DNA from: Lachnospira multipara LB2003
GTDB lineage: Bacteria; Bacillota; Clostridia; Lachnospirales; Lachnospiraceae
Assembly: GCF_000702205.1 (NCBI RefSeq)
Contig: NZ_JNKW01000004.1
Location: 204,275-268,274, forward strand
Direction: 5' to 3'
DNA length: 64,000 bases
Every line of letters begins with the position of its first letter. Within the stretch, counting starts at the first letter, position 1. A program made the position numbers and the translations under genes. Below the pieces are notes generated by a model. That model searched no databases. It was not told where the DNA came from and worked only from the letters and a program-made list of their open reading frames with translations. Of the stretch, positions 1-9,384 are shown in pieces.

Positions 1-87
1 TTCTATCTTCATTTATTATAGCACATTTGTTTTTTTAAAATCTACTATTTAATTTAACGTTTTAGGACAAAAATTAAAAAGAAAATT

Positions 88-121
88 AACTTGTATGACA
101 AGTTATGGTAGTTGTATGACA
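88..121. promoter_or_regulatory. Putative operator upstream of ilvE
   Basis: A perfect 7-bp inverted repeat with a 3-bp spacer, AACTTGTATGACAAGTT, lies at 88-104. The core TTGTATGACA recurs at 112-121, exactly 21 bp (two helical turns) downstream and just ahead of the -35 box. The geometry suits a dimeric regulator binding in tandem. The protein is unknown. Confidence 0.5.
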
Positions 122-127
122 TTAGTA

Positions 128-157
128 TTGACATATATTAGTTTAAAGCGTTAAAAT
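128..157 (+). promoter_or_regulatory. Promoter of ilvE
   Basis: A -35 box TTGACA (128-133) and a -10 box TAAAAT (152-157) are separated by 18 bp, predicting a leader of about 45 nt. The spacer contains TTTAAAGCGTTA (142-153), which is also half of the perfect palindrome at the aldolase promoter (3818-3842). Confidence 0.7.
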
Positions 158-209
158 ATCTTAAAACACTTAGATCTCATCTAAGCTTATATTGGAAGGG
201 AGACTTTTT

Positions 210-1238
210 ATGGTAGAGAAGAAAAACATTGATTGGGCCAATATTGGCTTTGGTTACATGAAGACAGATGCAAGATATGTAACAAATTTCAAGGATGGAG
301 CATGGGATGAAGGATATATAACAGATGACGATAAAGTCGTTTTGAACGAATGTGCAGGGGTTTTACAGTACGCTCAGACTTGTTTTGAAGGTCTTAAGGC
401 ATATACAACTAAGGATGGTCACATTGTAACATTTAGACCTGAACTTAACGCTAGCAGATTAGATGATTCATGTAGAAGACTTGAAATGCCTGTTTTACCT
501 GAAGGAAGATTCCTTGAGGCAATAGATGAAGTAGTTAAGGCTAATGCAGCTTGGGTACCTCCTTTTGGTTCAGGTGCATCACTTTATATTAGACCTTATA
601 TGTTTGGTACTAATCCAGTTATTGGTGTTAAGCCAGCTGACGAATACCAATTTAGAATTTTAACTACACCTGTAGGACCTTACTTTAAGGGTGGCGCTAA
701 GCCTATCGTTATTAAGGTTTCAGATTATGATAGAGCAGCACCTCATGGTACAGGTAATATTAAGGCTGGTCTTAACTATGCTATGAGTCTTTATCCAATC
801 GTTAAAGCTCATGAAGAAGGCTTTGCTGAGAATATGTATCTTGATGCTGCAACACGTACTAACGTTGAAGAAACTGGTGGTGCTAACTTTATCTTTATTA
901 CTAAGGATGGTAAGCTTGTAACACCAAAATCAGACAGTATCCTACCTTCAATTACAAGACGTTCTATCGTTCATGTTGCTAAGGAATACTTAGGACTTGA
1001 GGTTGAAGAAAGAGTTGTTCCTTTTGAAGAAGTTAAGGATTTTGCTGAATGTGGTCTTTGCGGTACAGCTGCTGTTATCTCACCAGTAGGTAAGATTAAT
1101 GATCACGGTAAGGAAATCTGCTTCCCAAGTGGCATGGATGAAATGGGTCCTGTAACTAAGAAGCTTTATGAAACACTTACAGGAATCCAGAAAGGTGAAA
1201 TCGAAGCACCTGAAGGTTGGATTCACAGAATTATGTAA
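210..1238 (+). CDS. ilvE: Branched-chain amino acid aminotransferase
   Basis: Cytoplasmic PLP enzyme that interconverts leucine, isoleucine and valine with their 2-oxo acids using glutamate/2-oxoglutarate. The 342-residue product is of normal family length. The PLP lysine is K185 in HGTGNIKAGLNYA, and the C-terminal half has the EETGGANFIF stretch typical of fold-type IV BCATs. An in-frame TTG at 192 is open but lies on the ribosome site; the ATG at 210 follows GGAAGGGAG and is the better start. The gene is monocistronic, with its own promoter and a strong terminator. It carries a candidate operator upstream, so it is probably regulated separately from any ilv operon. Confidence 0.95.
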   Translation: MVEKKNIDWANIGFGYMKTDARYVTNFKDGAWDEGYITDDDKVVLNECAGVLQYAQTCFEGLKAYTTKDGHIVTFRPELNASRLDDSCRRLEMPVLPEGRFLEAIDEVVKANAAWVPPFGSGASLYIRPYMFGTNPVIGVKPADEYQFRILTTPVGPYFKGGAKPIVIKVSDYDRAAPHGTGNIKAGLNYAMSLYPIVKAHEEGFAENMYLDAATRTNVEETGGANFIFITKDGKLVTPKSDSILPSITRRSIVHVAKEYLGLEVEERVVPFEEVKDFAECGLCGTAAVISPVGKINDHGKEICFPSGMDEMGPVTKKLYETLTGIQKGEIEAPEGWIHRIM

Positions 1239-1277
1239 TTATCTAACAAACCTTTATAAACTTTTTTATTTTTTTGC

Positions 1278-1311
1278 AAAAAGTGTTAGCTGTTTTGGCT
1301 AACACTTTTTT
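1278..1311 (+). terminator. Intrinsic terminator of ilvE
   Basis: A 13-bp stem (AAAAAGTGTTAGC, 1278-1290, with its complement 1298-1310) and a 7-nt loop end in a T run. Confidence 0.9.
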
Positions 1312-1383
1312 CTTATTGCAAAAGCCATATTTAGGCTTTACAATAAACAAGGTTTTACACAATTTAATTTTATAGGAGTTATT

Positions 1384-2718
1384 ATGATATTTTCTAATAA
1401 GGATCTTAAAAAACTTATTATTCCCTTGATGGGAGAACAGCTTTTATCATTAACTGTTGGTTTTGTTGACCAGTTAATGGTGTCTCAAACCGGCGAAGCT
1501 GCTGTTGCCGGTGTAGCCCTAGTAGACAATATTAACAGATTAATTATTCAAATCATGGCTGCCCTTGCAACAGGTGGTGCTGTTGTATGTAGCCAATACA
1601 TTGGTGCTGGTAGGGATAAACAGACTAAAAAGGCTGCAGGACAACTCGAATTAGTTTTATTTACCTTTGCCTTTATTATGATGGGAATTTCTGTACTTTT
1701 TGCAAGACCGTTACTTTCCGGAATTTTTGGTAATACTCAAAAGGCCATTATGGATTTTGCAGTTCTTTACTTTACAGTAACTGCCATATCCTATCCATTC
1801 CTTGGTATTTATAATTCCGGTGCTGCTATCTTTAGAAGTGTTGGTAATTCCAAAATCAGCTTATATATTAGTTTACTGATGAACGTTGTTAACATCCTTG
1901 GAAATGCTATTTTCGTTCTTTGCTTTAAATGGGGAGTTTTTGGTGTGGCACTATCAACTCTCATAAGTAGAGTTATTGGTAGTGGTGTAATGAGCTACTT
2001 TATAATGAGAAAGCAAAGTCCAATAAGGCTTAACCAAATTGCTGACTACATACCTGATTTTTCACTTATTAAGAAAATTCTCTTTATTGGTATACCATCC
2101 GGTGTGGAAAATGGAATGTTCCAGATTGGTAAACTTATGGTTGTTCGTATGGTTACTAGCCTAGGTCAGGCTTCCATTGCTGCTAACTCTGTAAGCTACA
2201 CAATTATAGATTTTGCTAATATTCCAGCAAGTTCTATGGGGCTTGCCCTTATTACAGTTGTTGGACAGTGTATTGGTGCTGGTAAAAAAGATGAGGCTAA
2301 ACACTATGTTAAGAAAATTCTTCTATGGTCATACATTGGAGACTGGATTTGTAATATAACACTATTCTTTATAGGTCATTACATTCCTACATGGTTTAAC
2401 TTATCTCCTGAAGCTGTGGATATTGCCACTGTGGTACTTAGAGCCTTTAACATTACATCTTTATTTATCTGGCCATTATCCTTTACTATGCCAAATGCCC
2501 TTAGAGCCGCAGGGGATGTTCATTACACCATGATAGTAAGTATTCTATCTATGTGGATATTTAGAGTAGGTAGTAGCTATGTCTTTGGTATTATACTAGG
2601 CTTTGGAGTTCTTGGTGTTTGGATTGGAATGTTTGTTGACTGGGCATGTAGATCTGCATTTTTTACAATTAGATTTCTTAATGGAAAATGGATTCAGAAA
2701 AAATCCCTTGTTAACTAA
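1384..2718 (+). CDS. MATE family efflux transporter
   Basis: Integral membrane protein of 444 residues, the usual MATE length, with about twelve hydrophobic segments in two homologous halves. The N-terminal half begins with the MATE-like PLMGEQLLSLTVGFVDQLMVS, and the second half repeats the pattern from about residue 230 (IPSGVENGMFQIGKLMVV). MATE proteins export cationic drugs, dyes or metabolites by sodium or proton antiport; the substrate cannot be told from sequence. The ATG at 1384 follows AGGAG. It is flanked by terminators on both sides and is probably monocistronic. Confidence 0.9.
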   Translation: MIFSNKDLKKLIIPLMGEQLLSLTVGFVDQLMVSQTGEAAVAGVALVDNINRLIIQIMAALATGGAVVCSQYIGAGRDKQTKKAAGQLELVLFTFAFIMMGISVLFARPLLSGIFGNTQKAIMDFAVLYFTVTAISYPFLGIYNSGAAIFRSVGNSKISLYISLLMNVVNILGNAIFVLCFKWGVFGVALSTLISRVIGSGVMSYFIMRKQSPIRLNQIADYIPDFSLIKKILFIGIPSGVENGMFQIGKLMVVRMVTSLGQASIAANSVSYTIIDFANIPASSMGLALITVVGQCIGAGKKDEAKHYVKKILLWSYIGDWICNITLFFIGHYIPTWFNLSPEAVDIATVVLRAFNITSLFIWPLSFTMPNALRAAGDVHYTMIVSILSMWIFRVGSSYVFGIILGFGVLGVWIGMFVDWACRSAFFTIRFLNGKWIQKKSLVN

Positions 2719-2720
2719 AA

Positions 2721-2757
2721 TAAAATGTGCGACTGCAATTTGCAGTCGCACATTTTA
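2721..2757. terminator. Bidirectional terminator between MATE gene and aldolase gene
   Basis: A perfect 17-bp stem (2721-2737 with 2741-2757) and a 3-nt loop, A-rich on one side and T-rich on the other. It serves the convergent genes on both strands. Confidence 0.9.
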
Positions 2758-2811
2758 GTATAAAGAAAACCGTTGAACACTTTTTACCTTCGGCTAAAGG
2801 CATCTATCTAT

Positions 2812-3786
2812 TTATTCGTAAGCTACAACTTCTGTATGAAACTTAGAATAATCCTCTCTATTCTCCTTAGTAAAGGCAATTGCAGCTCTTGGATGCTGAT
2901 TTGCCTGACCTGTTATAATATATGGAATATCTGAACCCCATGTAATTCCCGCTTTTTTTAATGGAAGCATATGCTTCTCGATAAATTTAAATACAGATGC
3001 TATCTTATACTTAGGATTTCTTAAAAATCCTAATAATAGTTCTGTAGAACAGTTACCTGCTCCTCTACCCATTCCATTCATTGTTGCATCTAAATAACTA
3101 ATTCCAATTGATGCTGTCTGAATTGTATTGGCAAAAGCTAACTGTTGATTGTTGTGAGCATGAATACCAATTGACTTATTGTACTTCTCGCCTATTGCTA
3201 AGTATTTCTCAGCTAAGCGACACATCTGCTCTGGGAATAGTGAGCCATAGCTATCAACTAAATAGATTACATTGGCTGAGCTCTTACCAAGCAATTCTAG
3301 AGCTAAGTCAAGTTCTGTTTCTGATGCTGTTGAAATAGCCATAATGTTAACTGTAACCTCATATCCCTTCTTAGCAAAATCTTCTATCATCTCTATCGCT
3401 GCAGGAATCTGATAAATGTAAGTAGCAACTCTAATAAGATCTACCACACTCTCCGACTTTGGTGGTATATCATTTAAATCAGTTCTTCCTACATCTGCCA
3501 TTACAGCAATCTTAAGATCTGTATTATTATCTCCTACCACTGCTCTAATGTCTTCCTCATTACAGAATTTCCATTTACCAAAATCCTTAGGATCAAAAAC
3601 TTCCTTAGAAGCCTTGTAACCAAATTCCATATAATCAATTCCAGCAGCTACATTAGCTTTATATAAATCACGGACGAAATCATCAGAGAACTCAAAATTA
3701 TTAACAAGCCCTCCATCACGTAATGTACAATCAACTACTTTAATATCTGGCCTAAATGAGGTTAAATCACCTTTTTGTTCTAACAC
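2812..3786 (-). CDS. DRE-TIM metallolyase-type aldolase (HMGL/isopropylmalate synthase-like)
   Basis: A 324-residue TIM-barrel protein. VVDCTLRDGG near residue 18 is the metal-binding DRE motif, and GIHAHNNQQLAFAN (about 208-221) supplies the HxH metal ligands. These features are shared by 4-hydroxy-2-oxovalerate aldolase, HMG-CoA lyase and the catalytic domain of isopropylmalate synthase. The substrate is unclear. It lacks the C-terminal domains of 2-isopropylmalate or citramalate synthases, and no partner acylating dehydrogenase lies nearby. Start is GTG at 3786 with AGGAGG 8 nt upstream. The promoter is near-consensus with a palindrome just after it, so the gene is likely tightly repressed and strongly expressed when induced. 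Confidence 0.8.
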   Translation of the reverse strand: MLEQKGDLTSFRPDIKVVDCTLRDGGLVNNFEFSDDFVRDLYKANVAAGIDYMEFGYKASKEVFDPKDFGKWKFCNEEDIRAVVGDNNTDLKIAVMADVGRTDLNDIPPKSESVVDLIRVATYIYQIPAAIEMIEDFAKKGYEVTVNIMAISTASETELDLALELLGKSSANVIYLVDSYGSLFPEQMCRLAEKYLAIGEKYNKSIGIHAHNNQQLAFANTIQTASIGISYLDATMNGMGRGAGNCSTELLLGFLRNPKYKIASVFKFIEKHMLPLKKAGITWGSDIPYIITGQANQHPRAAIAFTKENREDYSKFHTEVVAYE

Positions 3787-3817
3787 AATACTTTCCTCCT
3801 GTTATTTTTTAATCTTT

Positions 3818-3842
3818 ACTTTAAAGCGTTACGCTTTAAAGT
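3818..3842. promoter_or_regulatory. Perfect 11-bp inverted repeat, probable repressor operator
   Basis: ACTTTAAAGCG (3818-3828) and its exact complement CGCTTTAAAGT (3832-3842) flank TTA. The site lies immediately downstream of the predicted start of transcription of the aldolase gene, where a bound repressor would block initiation or clearance. Confidence 0.65.
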
Positions 3843-3852
3843 ACTAAAATGT

Positions 3853-3881
3853 ATTATAAGTACTTTTTCTTTTTATGTCAA
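3853..3881 (-). promoter_or_regulatory. Promoter of the aldolase gene
   Basis: TTGACA (3876-3881) and TATAAT (3853-3858) with a 17-bp spacer, both full consensus on the minus strand. Transcription would start near 3846. Confidence 0.85.
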
Positions 3882-3891
3882 CAAAAAGCTA

Positions 3892-3959
3892 TAAAAAAAA
3901 ACAAATGCCAATCCTTATTATTGATTTTATCACAAAACCTTAATAAGTATTAGCATTTG
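3892..3959 (-). terminator. Terminator of the pth-mfd-PTS transcription unit
   Basis: Arms 3902-3920 and 3941-3959 pair with two G-U or mismatch positions around a ~20-nt loop. A run of ten A on the plus strand at 3892-3901 gives the U-tract of the minus transcript. Confidence 0.8.
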
Positions 3960-3979
3960 CTTAAAAATTTATATCATTT

Positions 3980-5074
3980 TTACATTTCTAATTTCATATC
4001 TCCTGGTTTAACAAAACCAATTTTCTTTAGTATCATATTAAAAATCACTGATAGAACTGCTGGTAACACAATACAAATTAATAGTAAACCAATCCAGTCA
4101 AAGGCAGTAATTCCTGCCTTAATTCCCTTTTGTATATCCCCTAGCCAACCTGTATAAACTCCAAGAGGTCCTACCATTCCGCAAGTTCCCATACCTGATG
4201 AAACTGCTGCACCATTCATCTGTAGCTTAAATACACATGTAGCTATTGGGCCTGTTATTGCTGATGCAAGTATTGGCGCTATCCAGATTTTCGGATTTTT
4301 TACTATATTACCCATCTGTAACATTGATGTTCCAATACCTTGGGAAATAAGGCCTCCCCAACCATTTTCTGAAAATGATATTACTGCAAAACCTATCATT
4401 TGAGCACAACAGCCTGCAACTGCTGCTCCACCTGCAAGGCCAACAAGACCAAGGGCTGCACAAATTGCTGCTGATGAAATTGGTAGTGTTAAGAAAATTC
4501 CCATCATCACTGAAACAATAATTCCCATTAAAAATGGCTGTAAATCTGTTGCCCACATAATAATGTTTCCAAGCCATAGTGCTGCCTTTCCAATTGGTGG
4601 CGCTATAAGACTAGAAACTAATATTCCCACAACTATTGTTACAAGTGGTGTAATTATAATATCTATCTTTGTTTCCTTAGATACTGCTTTTCCACACTCT
4701 GCTGCAATAATTGAGATAAAGTAAACTGCTAATGGTCCACCAGCTCCACCAAGTGCATTAGCTGCAAATCCCACTGATACCATTGAAAATAATACTAGAG
4801 GGGGACACTTTAGAGCATAAGCTATAGCAAGCGCCATTGCAGGACCGCTCATAGCTGATGCAAGTCCTCCTACTGTATAACCTGTGTTATTTATTGTTGC
4901 TACTGTTTTTGTAAATACATCTATAGAAAACTGTGTTCCTATAGCATTAAGTATTGTTCCAATAAGTAATGAACAAAATAGACCTTGTGCCATAGCGCCT
5001 AATGCGTCTACACCATATCTTTTTAAGGATATTTCTATATCCTTTCTTTTAAGGAAACCTTTTATTTTTTCCAT
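3980..5074 (-). CDS. PTS sugar transporter subunit IIC-like membrane protein
   Basis: A highly hydrophobic 364-residue protein with about ten membrane segments and glycine/alanine-rich loops (e.g. GVDALGAMAQGLFCSLLIGT). It matches the stand-alone EIIC_2 type of PTS permease found in Firmicutes. No EIIA, EIIB or sugar enzyme is adjacent, so the substrate is unknown and it may rely on shared components or not be a phosphotransferase carrier at all. The upstream ATG at 5086 has no ribosome site; the ATG at 5074 is preceded by GGGAGG and gives MEKIKGFLKRKD. It follows mfd by about 20 nt, so it is probably cotranscribed with pth-mfd. Confidence 0.8.
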   Translation of the reverse strand: MEKIKGFLKRKDIEISLKRYGVDALGAMAQGLFCSLLIGTILNAIGTQFSIDVFTKTVATINNTGYTVGGLASAMSGPAMALAIAYALKCPPLVLFSMVSVGFAANALGGAGGPLAVYFISIIAAECGKAVSKETKIDIIITPLVTIVVGILVSSLIAPPIGKAALWLGNIIMWATDLQPFLMGIIVSVMMGIFLTLPISSAAICAALGLVGLAGGAAVAGCCAQMIGFAVISFSENGWGGLISQGIGTSMLQMGNIVKNPKIWIAPILASAITGPIATCVFKLQMNGAAVSSGMGTCGMVGPLGVYTGWLGDIQKGIKAGITAFDWIGLLLICIVLPAVLSVIFNMILKKIGFVKPGDMKLEM

Positions 5075-5094
5075 AAAACCTCCCATTAATATTT

Positions 5095-8000
5095 TTACTT
5101 TTTCACTACATTTTCAAGGAAATCATCCATTAAACTATTAAGTCCTAATAGATATTCCTTGGCATTACCAAACTTGCGTTTAGTTACCTTCCATCTAAAG
5201 CTTGCATCCTTTATGTTAAATTGCAATGCTCCCCCAAATCTTACTAAGAATGCATCTAATGCGTCAACATCTATTTCTGATTTTGGTGAAATTGACATAT
5301 TAGTAAACCACTGTGAATTACCAGTTCCGCCTATGGCATTATTTAATCCGCCCTTAATTTCTATAAAGCCGATTTTATGTGCCTTTGCCTTTATTAGAGC
5401 TATCATTGTTAGATTATGAGCTGATGCTGGCATTTCTCCATATCTGTCCGTCAACTCATCTTCCATATCATTTAATTCATCTAATGTTTCAATAGCTGCA
5501 ATTCTTTTATAAACATCTAACTTTTGGAACTCGCTTTTTATATAGCTTGATGGAATAAAAGCGTCCACATCTAAGTCTATGGTTGTTTCAAAATCATATT
5601 CATTTTTTATGCCCTTTAGATTGTTAACTGCCTGATTTAACATCTTACAATAAAGGTCATAACCTACTGCTGCCATATGTCCATGCTGACTTCTACCAAG
5701 AACTGAACCTGCGCCTCTAATTTCTAGATCCTTCATAGCTATCTTAAATCCACTACCAAATCCAGCAAATTCCTTTATTGCACCTAATCTTTTCTCTGCT
5801 ATTTCACTTATCATTCTGTCTCTTTTATACAAGAGGAAGGCATAAGCTGTTCTATTACTTCTACCTACTCTACCTCTTAACTGATAAAGTGTTGAAAGCC
5901 CGAAATTATCAGCATCTTCAATTATCATGGTATTACAATTAGAAATATCCATACCGGTTTCAATTATGGTTGTACATACTAATACATCTATTTCATGATT
6001 GATAAAATCGGACATTATTTTTTCTAATTGTCTTTTGTCCATCTGCCCATGGGCTACTGCAACCACTGCTTCATCCCCCACAAGACTTTGCACATGAGCT
6101 GCCATATCTTCTATGCCCCTTACCTTATTATAGACATAGAAAACCTGACCATCTCTTGCTAATTCACGATTTATAGCTTCCCTTATCATCTCATCATTAT
6201 GTTCTGTAACAAAGGTCTGAATTGGTATTCTATCAACCGGTGGTTCCTCTAATACGCTCATATCCCTAATTCCTACCAAACTCATATGTAGAGTTCTAGG
6301 AATTGGTGTTGCTGATAGGGTAAGAACGTCTATATTTTCCTTAAGTTTTTTAATTTTTTCCTTATGAGTTACACCAAATCGCTGTTCCTCATCAATAATT
6401 AGAAGGCCTAAATCCTTAAATTCCACGTCCTTTGAAAGGAGTCTGTGTGTTCCTATTACAATGTCAACCGTTCCCTTTTTAAGTTTTGCCACTGTCTCTT
6501 TATTTTGTGCAGAGGTCTTAAAGCTTGATAACTGCTCTACTGTAACCGGGAAATCCTTTAGTCTTTCCTTGAAATTGTTAAAATGCTGATTACATAGAAC
6601 TGTTGTAGGAACAAGGTAAGCTACCTGCTTGCTATCCTGAACTGCCTTAAATGCTGCTCTAATAGCTACTTCAGTCTTACCATATCCCACATCTCCACAT
6701 ATAAGTCGATCCATAACTCTGCTTGATTCCATATCTTTTTTGGTATCTTCTATGGCATTTAGCTGATCTAGTGTCTCCTCATATGGGAACATTTCCTCAA
6801 ATTCCTGCTGCCAAACTGTATCTGGAGTAAATTCAAATCCCTTTATCTTAGAACGGGTAGCATATAATTCAACTAAATCCTTAGCCACCTCTTCAACTGC
6901 GGACTTTACCTTACTCTTAGTTTTTTTCCATTCCACAGAATTTAATTTATTTAGCTTTGGTTTTTTCTCAACGTCAGCTGCTGCATATTTTTGCAATCTA
7001 TCTATCTGAGTTGCAAGTACAAATAGATTACTGTTACCATCATAAGCGATTTTTACATAATCCTTCTCTACATCATTAACGACAATTTTTTCAATGCCCT
7101 TATAAATTCCTAAACCATGGCTTTCATGCACTACATAATCCCCAACATTTAAGTCATTAAAGCTTGCAATTGTATTTCCATTTTTCTTAGCTTCTTTCTT
7201 TCGTTTAAGCCTTTTCTTCTCCCTATCTGTAAAAATATCACTCTCTGATATTACTACAAAATTAATAAGGGGATATTCAAAGCCTGCATGCAAGCTTCCA
7301 TAAGTAAACATAATAGTTCCTTTTTCATATTCCTTAGAAAAATCTTCACTATAAAAGCTCTCAATTCCAAGCTTACTAAGGTCATCAACTATTCTTTTTG
7401 CTCTAGTTCTTGAGCTAGATACCAGTACTATTTGATACTTATTTTTCTTATATTTTGCAAGGTCTGATACAAGGTACTCAAAACTATTATTATATGAACT
7501 TATACTTCTTGTCTCTAAATTAAGGCTGTAATCCACCTTATTATGCTTATAGGCAAAATCTAGGGTTTGTAGGGCTAGCTTTTTAAAATCCCTTAAATTG
7601 GCCATTATTTCATCTATGCTTCTAATGAGACTAGTCTGTGCTGGAATTACCATACCACAGGATAATCGATTCTTCATGCTTTCCTCATATTCATAGGAAA
7701 CTAAATCTGCCTTCTCCTTTAATCTATGTAACTCATCAAGTACCACTAAACAATTATTCTTTGGCAAATAATCAAGGAATGACACGCATTTTCTTGAAAA
7801 TACCTTTATAAACTTAGAAAAATCCCTAGTTCTTATGGCATCATCTACTAGCTTTCTTGTGGCATTTCCTGCATCAATATCTTCCTTACTACGTCTCTTT
7901 TTATCAATGTTAAAGCGCTTTAACTGTTCGTCTCTTTCCTTTTCTATTTCTTTTAAGCCATTTTGGATTTCTTCTTCATCAAAAATAAACTCTGTTGCGG

Positions 8001-8667
8001 GAAAAATCCTAATTTCCTTTAATTTTTCAATTGAACGCTGGCTCTCCACATCAAAATATCTAATGGAATCTATCTCATCATCCCAAAGCTCAATTCTTAC
8101 AGGCACTTCCTGTGTATATGGGAAAATATCAATTATTCCACCTCTAACACTAAATTGGCCTCTACCTTCAACTAATGGCATTCTCTCATATCCTATTGCC
8201 ACTAATTTCTTCTTTAATTTATCTAAGTCAATTATGTCATCCGTCTTAAATTCTAATGTGTTATCTATGTATTTTTCAATTGGAATCAGAGTATCTGATA
8301 AGGCGTCTATTGTGGTAACTATCATTAACTTATCGCTATTAATTATCTTATCAATTACACTAATTCTTTCTCCTTGTATCTGATTACCTGAAATATCAGC
8401 ATTGTAAAAAATCGCATCCTTGGCAGGATAATACACTACATTTTTATTAAAAAAGAGAGCGTCCTCCACTATCTTTCTAGCCTTTATTTCATCACTTGTA
8501 ACCATTAATACAAAATTATAAGCACTTCCTATTGCACTTGCTATATGAACTTTTTGAGTATCTATACAGCCTGATATAGATACAAGTTTTCCGCCATCGC
8601 TATTTAACACATTATTAAGTTCTTTAACACCACTTAAATTAAGTACCGGTTTAAAAAATGTATCCAT
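5095..8667 (-). CDS. mfd: Transcription-repair coupling factor
   Basis: ATP-dependent translocase that removes RNA polymerase stalled at DNA lesions and recruits UvrA. At 1190 residues it is full length. Order: UvrB-homology region (1-~340), RNA polymerase interaction domain with DYVVHESHGLGIYKG (~510), then a RecG-like helicase with Walker A GDVGYGKTE (~660), DEEQ box IIDEEQRFGV (~758) and QLRGRVGRS (motif VI region, ~920), and the C-terminal TRCF domain. ATG at 8667 follows GGAGA. It starts 12 nt after pth, an arrangement conserved across Firmicutes. Confidence 0.97.
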   Translation of the reverse strand: MDTFFKPVLNLSGVKELNNVLNSDGGKLVSISGCIDTQKVHIASAIGSAYNFVLMVTSDEIKARKIVEDALFFNKNVVYYPAKDAIFYNADISGNQIQGERISVIDKIINSDKLMIVTTIDALSDTLIPIEKYIDNTLEFKTDDIIDLDKLKKKLVAIGYERMPLVEGRGQFSVRGGIIDIFPYTQEVPVRIELWDDEIDSIRYFDVESQRSIEKLKEIRIFPATEFIFDEEEIQNGLKEIEKERDEQLKRFNIDKKRRSKEDIDAGNATRKLVDDAIRTRDFSKFIKVFSRKCVSFLDYLPKNNCLVVLDELHRLKEKADLVSYEYEESMKNRLSCGMVIPAQTSLIRSIDEIMANLRDFKKLALQTLDFAYKHNKVDYSLNLETRSISSYNNSFEYLVSDLAKYKKNKYQIVLVSSSRTRAKRIVDDLSKLGIESFYSEDFSKEYEKGTIMFTYGSLHAGFEYPLINFVVISESDIFTDREKKRLKRKKEAKKNGNTIASFNDLNVGDYVVHESHGLGIYKGIEKIVVNDVEKDYVKIAYDGNSNLFVLATQIDRLQKYAAADVEKKPKLNKLNSVEWKKTKSKVKSAVEEVAKDLVELYATRSKIKGFEFTPDTVWQQEFEEMFPYEETLDQLNAIEDTKKDMESSRVMDRLICGDVGYGKTEVAIRAAFKAVQDSKQVAYLVPTTVLCNQHFNNFKERLKDFPVTVEQLSSFKTSAQNKETVAKLKKGTVDIVIGTHRLLSKDVEFKDLGLLIIDEEQRFGVTHKEKIKKLKENIDVLTLSATPIPRTLHMSLVGIRDMSVLEEPPVDRIPIQTFVTEHNDEMIREAINRELARDGQVFYVYNKVRGIEDMAAHVQSLVGDEAVVAVAHGQMDKRQLEKIMSDFINHEIDVLVCTTIIETGMDISNCNTMIIEDADNFGLSTLYQLRGRVGRSNRTAYAFLLYKRDRMISEIAEKRLGAIKEFAGFGSGFKIAMKDLEIRGAGSVLGRSQHGHMAAVGYDLYCKMLNQAVNNLKGIKNEYDFETTIDLDVDAFIPSSYIKSEFQKLDVYKRIAAIETLDELNDMEDELTDRYGEMPASAHNLTMIALIKAKAHKIGFIEIKGGLNNAIGGTGNSQWFTNMSISPKSEIDVDALDAFLVRFGGALQFNIKDASFRWKVTKRKFGNAKEYLLGLNSLMDDFLENVVKK

Positions 8668-8679
8668 ATTTTCTCCTTT

Positions 8680-9237
8680 TTAATTAAACTTGTTCATGGC
8701 AAACTCTACTGATTCATCAAGCATTGTTTCCACTGCCTCACAAGCTCTAGTTCTTGCTTGCTTTAAAGTGGCTTCATCTTCCTGTTTAAATCTGCCTAAT
8801 ACCCAATCTGCAAGATCCCATCCTGATGGCTTATTACCTACACCAAACTTAACTCTCTTAAATCCATCTGTACCTAAATGGGCAATTATACTTTTAATTC
8901 CGTTGTGTCCGCCAGCACTTCCCTTTGGACGAATTCTTAACTTGCCCACATCTAAACTTATATCATCAAAAACAACTATAAAGTCATCAATATCAGCCTT
9001 ATAATAATCCATTACTGCTCTTATACATTCACCTGAATTATTCATATATGTAAGTGGCTTTACAAGTATTACCTTATTTCCATTAATTACACCCTTACCA
9101 ATCATTCCGTTAAATTTTGATGTATCTAAACTAATATTGTGCTTATCTGCTAATTCATCTATTACCATAAAGCCTGCGTTATGTCTTGTATTTACATAAT
9201 CCTTTCCTGGATTTCCTAATCCTGCAATTATATACAT
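8680..9237 (-). CDS. pth: Peptidyl-tRNA hydrolase
   Basis: Recycles peptidyl-tRNAs dropped by stalled ribosomes by cleaving the ester bond. The 185-residue protein has the family signature from the start (IAGLGNPGKDYVNTRHNAGF, with the catalytic His in TRHNAGF), then VKPLTYMNNSGE, the acidic residue in VFDDISLDVG, and RPKGSAGGHNG. ATG at 9237 follows GAGGT. It is first in the pth-mfd unit. The intergenic space to the divergent ABC genes (9238-9448) must hold its promoter; a TTGACC at 9332-9337 is the best -35 candidate but the matching -10 is poor. Confidence 0.96.
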   Translation of the reverse strand: MYIIAGLGNPGKDYVNTRHNAGFMVIDELADKHNISLDTSKFNGMIGKGVINGNKVILVKPLTYMNNSGECIRAVMDYYKADIDDFIVVFDDISLDVGKLRIRPKGSAGGHNGIKSIIAHLGTDGFKRVKFGVGNKPSGWDLADWVLGRFKQEDEATLKQARTRACEAVETMLDESVEFAMNKFN

Positions 9238-9384
9238 AATTTTACCTCACTTTTTTACATGACTAAATACACACAAAAAATACATTTCACGCACTTTTCC
9301 TGTGTAAACTAATCTTATCACCAAATTACTTGGTCAACAAGATTGTTAACGTGCTAAATAATCTACTATATTTTGACTAAATAT

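Noticed and set aside
1..191. T-box riboswitch upstream of ilvE
   Set aside because: The predicted leader is only ~45 nt, with no specifier loop or T-box sequence.
192..209. TTG start for ilvE, adding six codons
   Set aside because: It overlaps the ribosome site GGAAGGGAG; ATG at 210 has normal spacing and family-like N-terminus.
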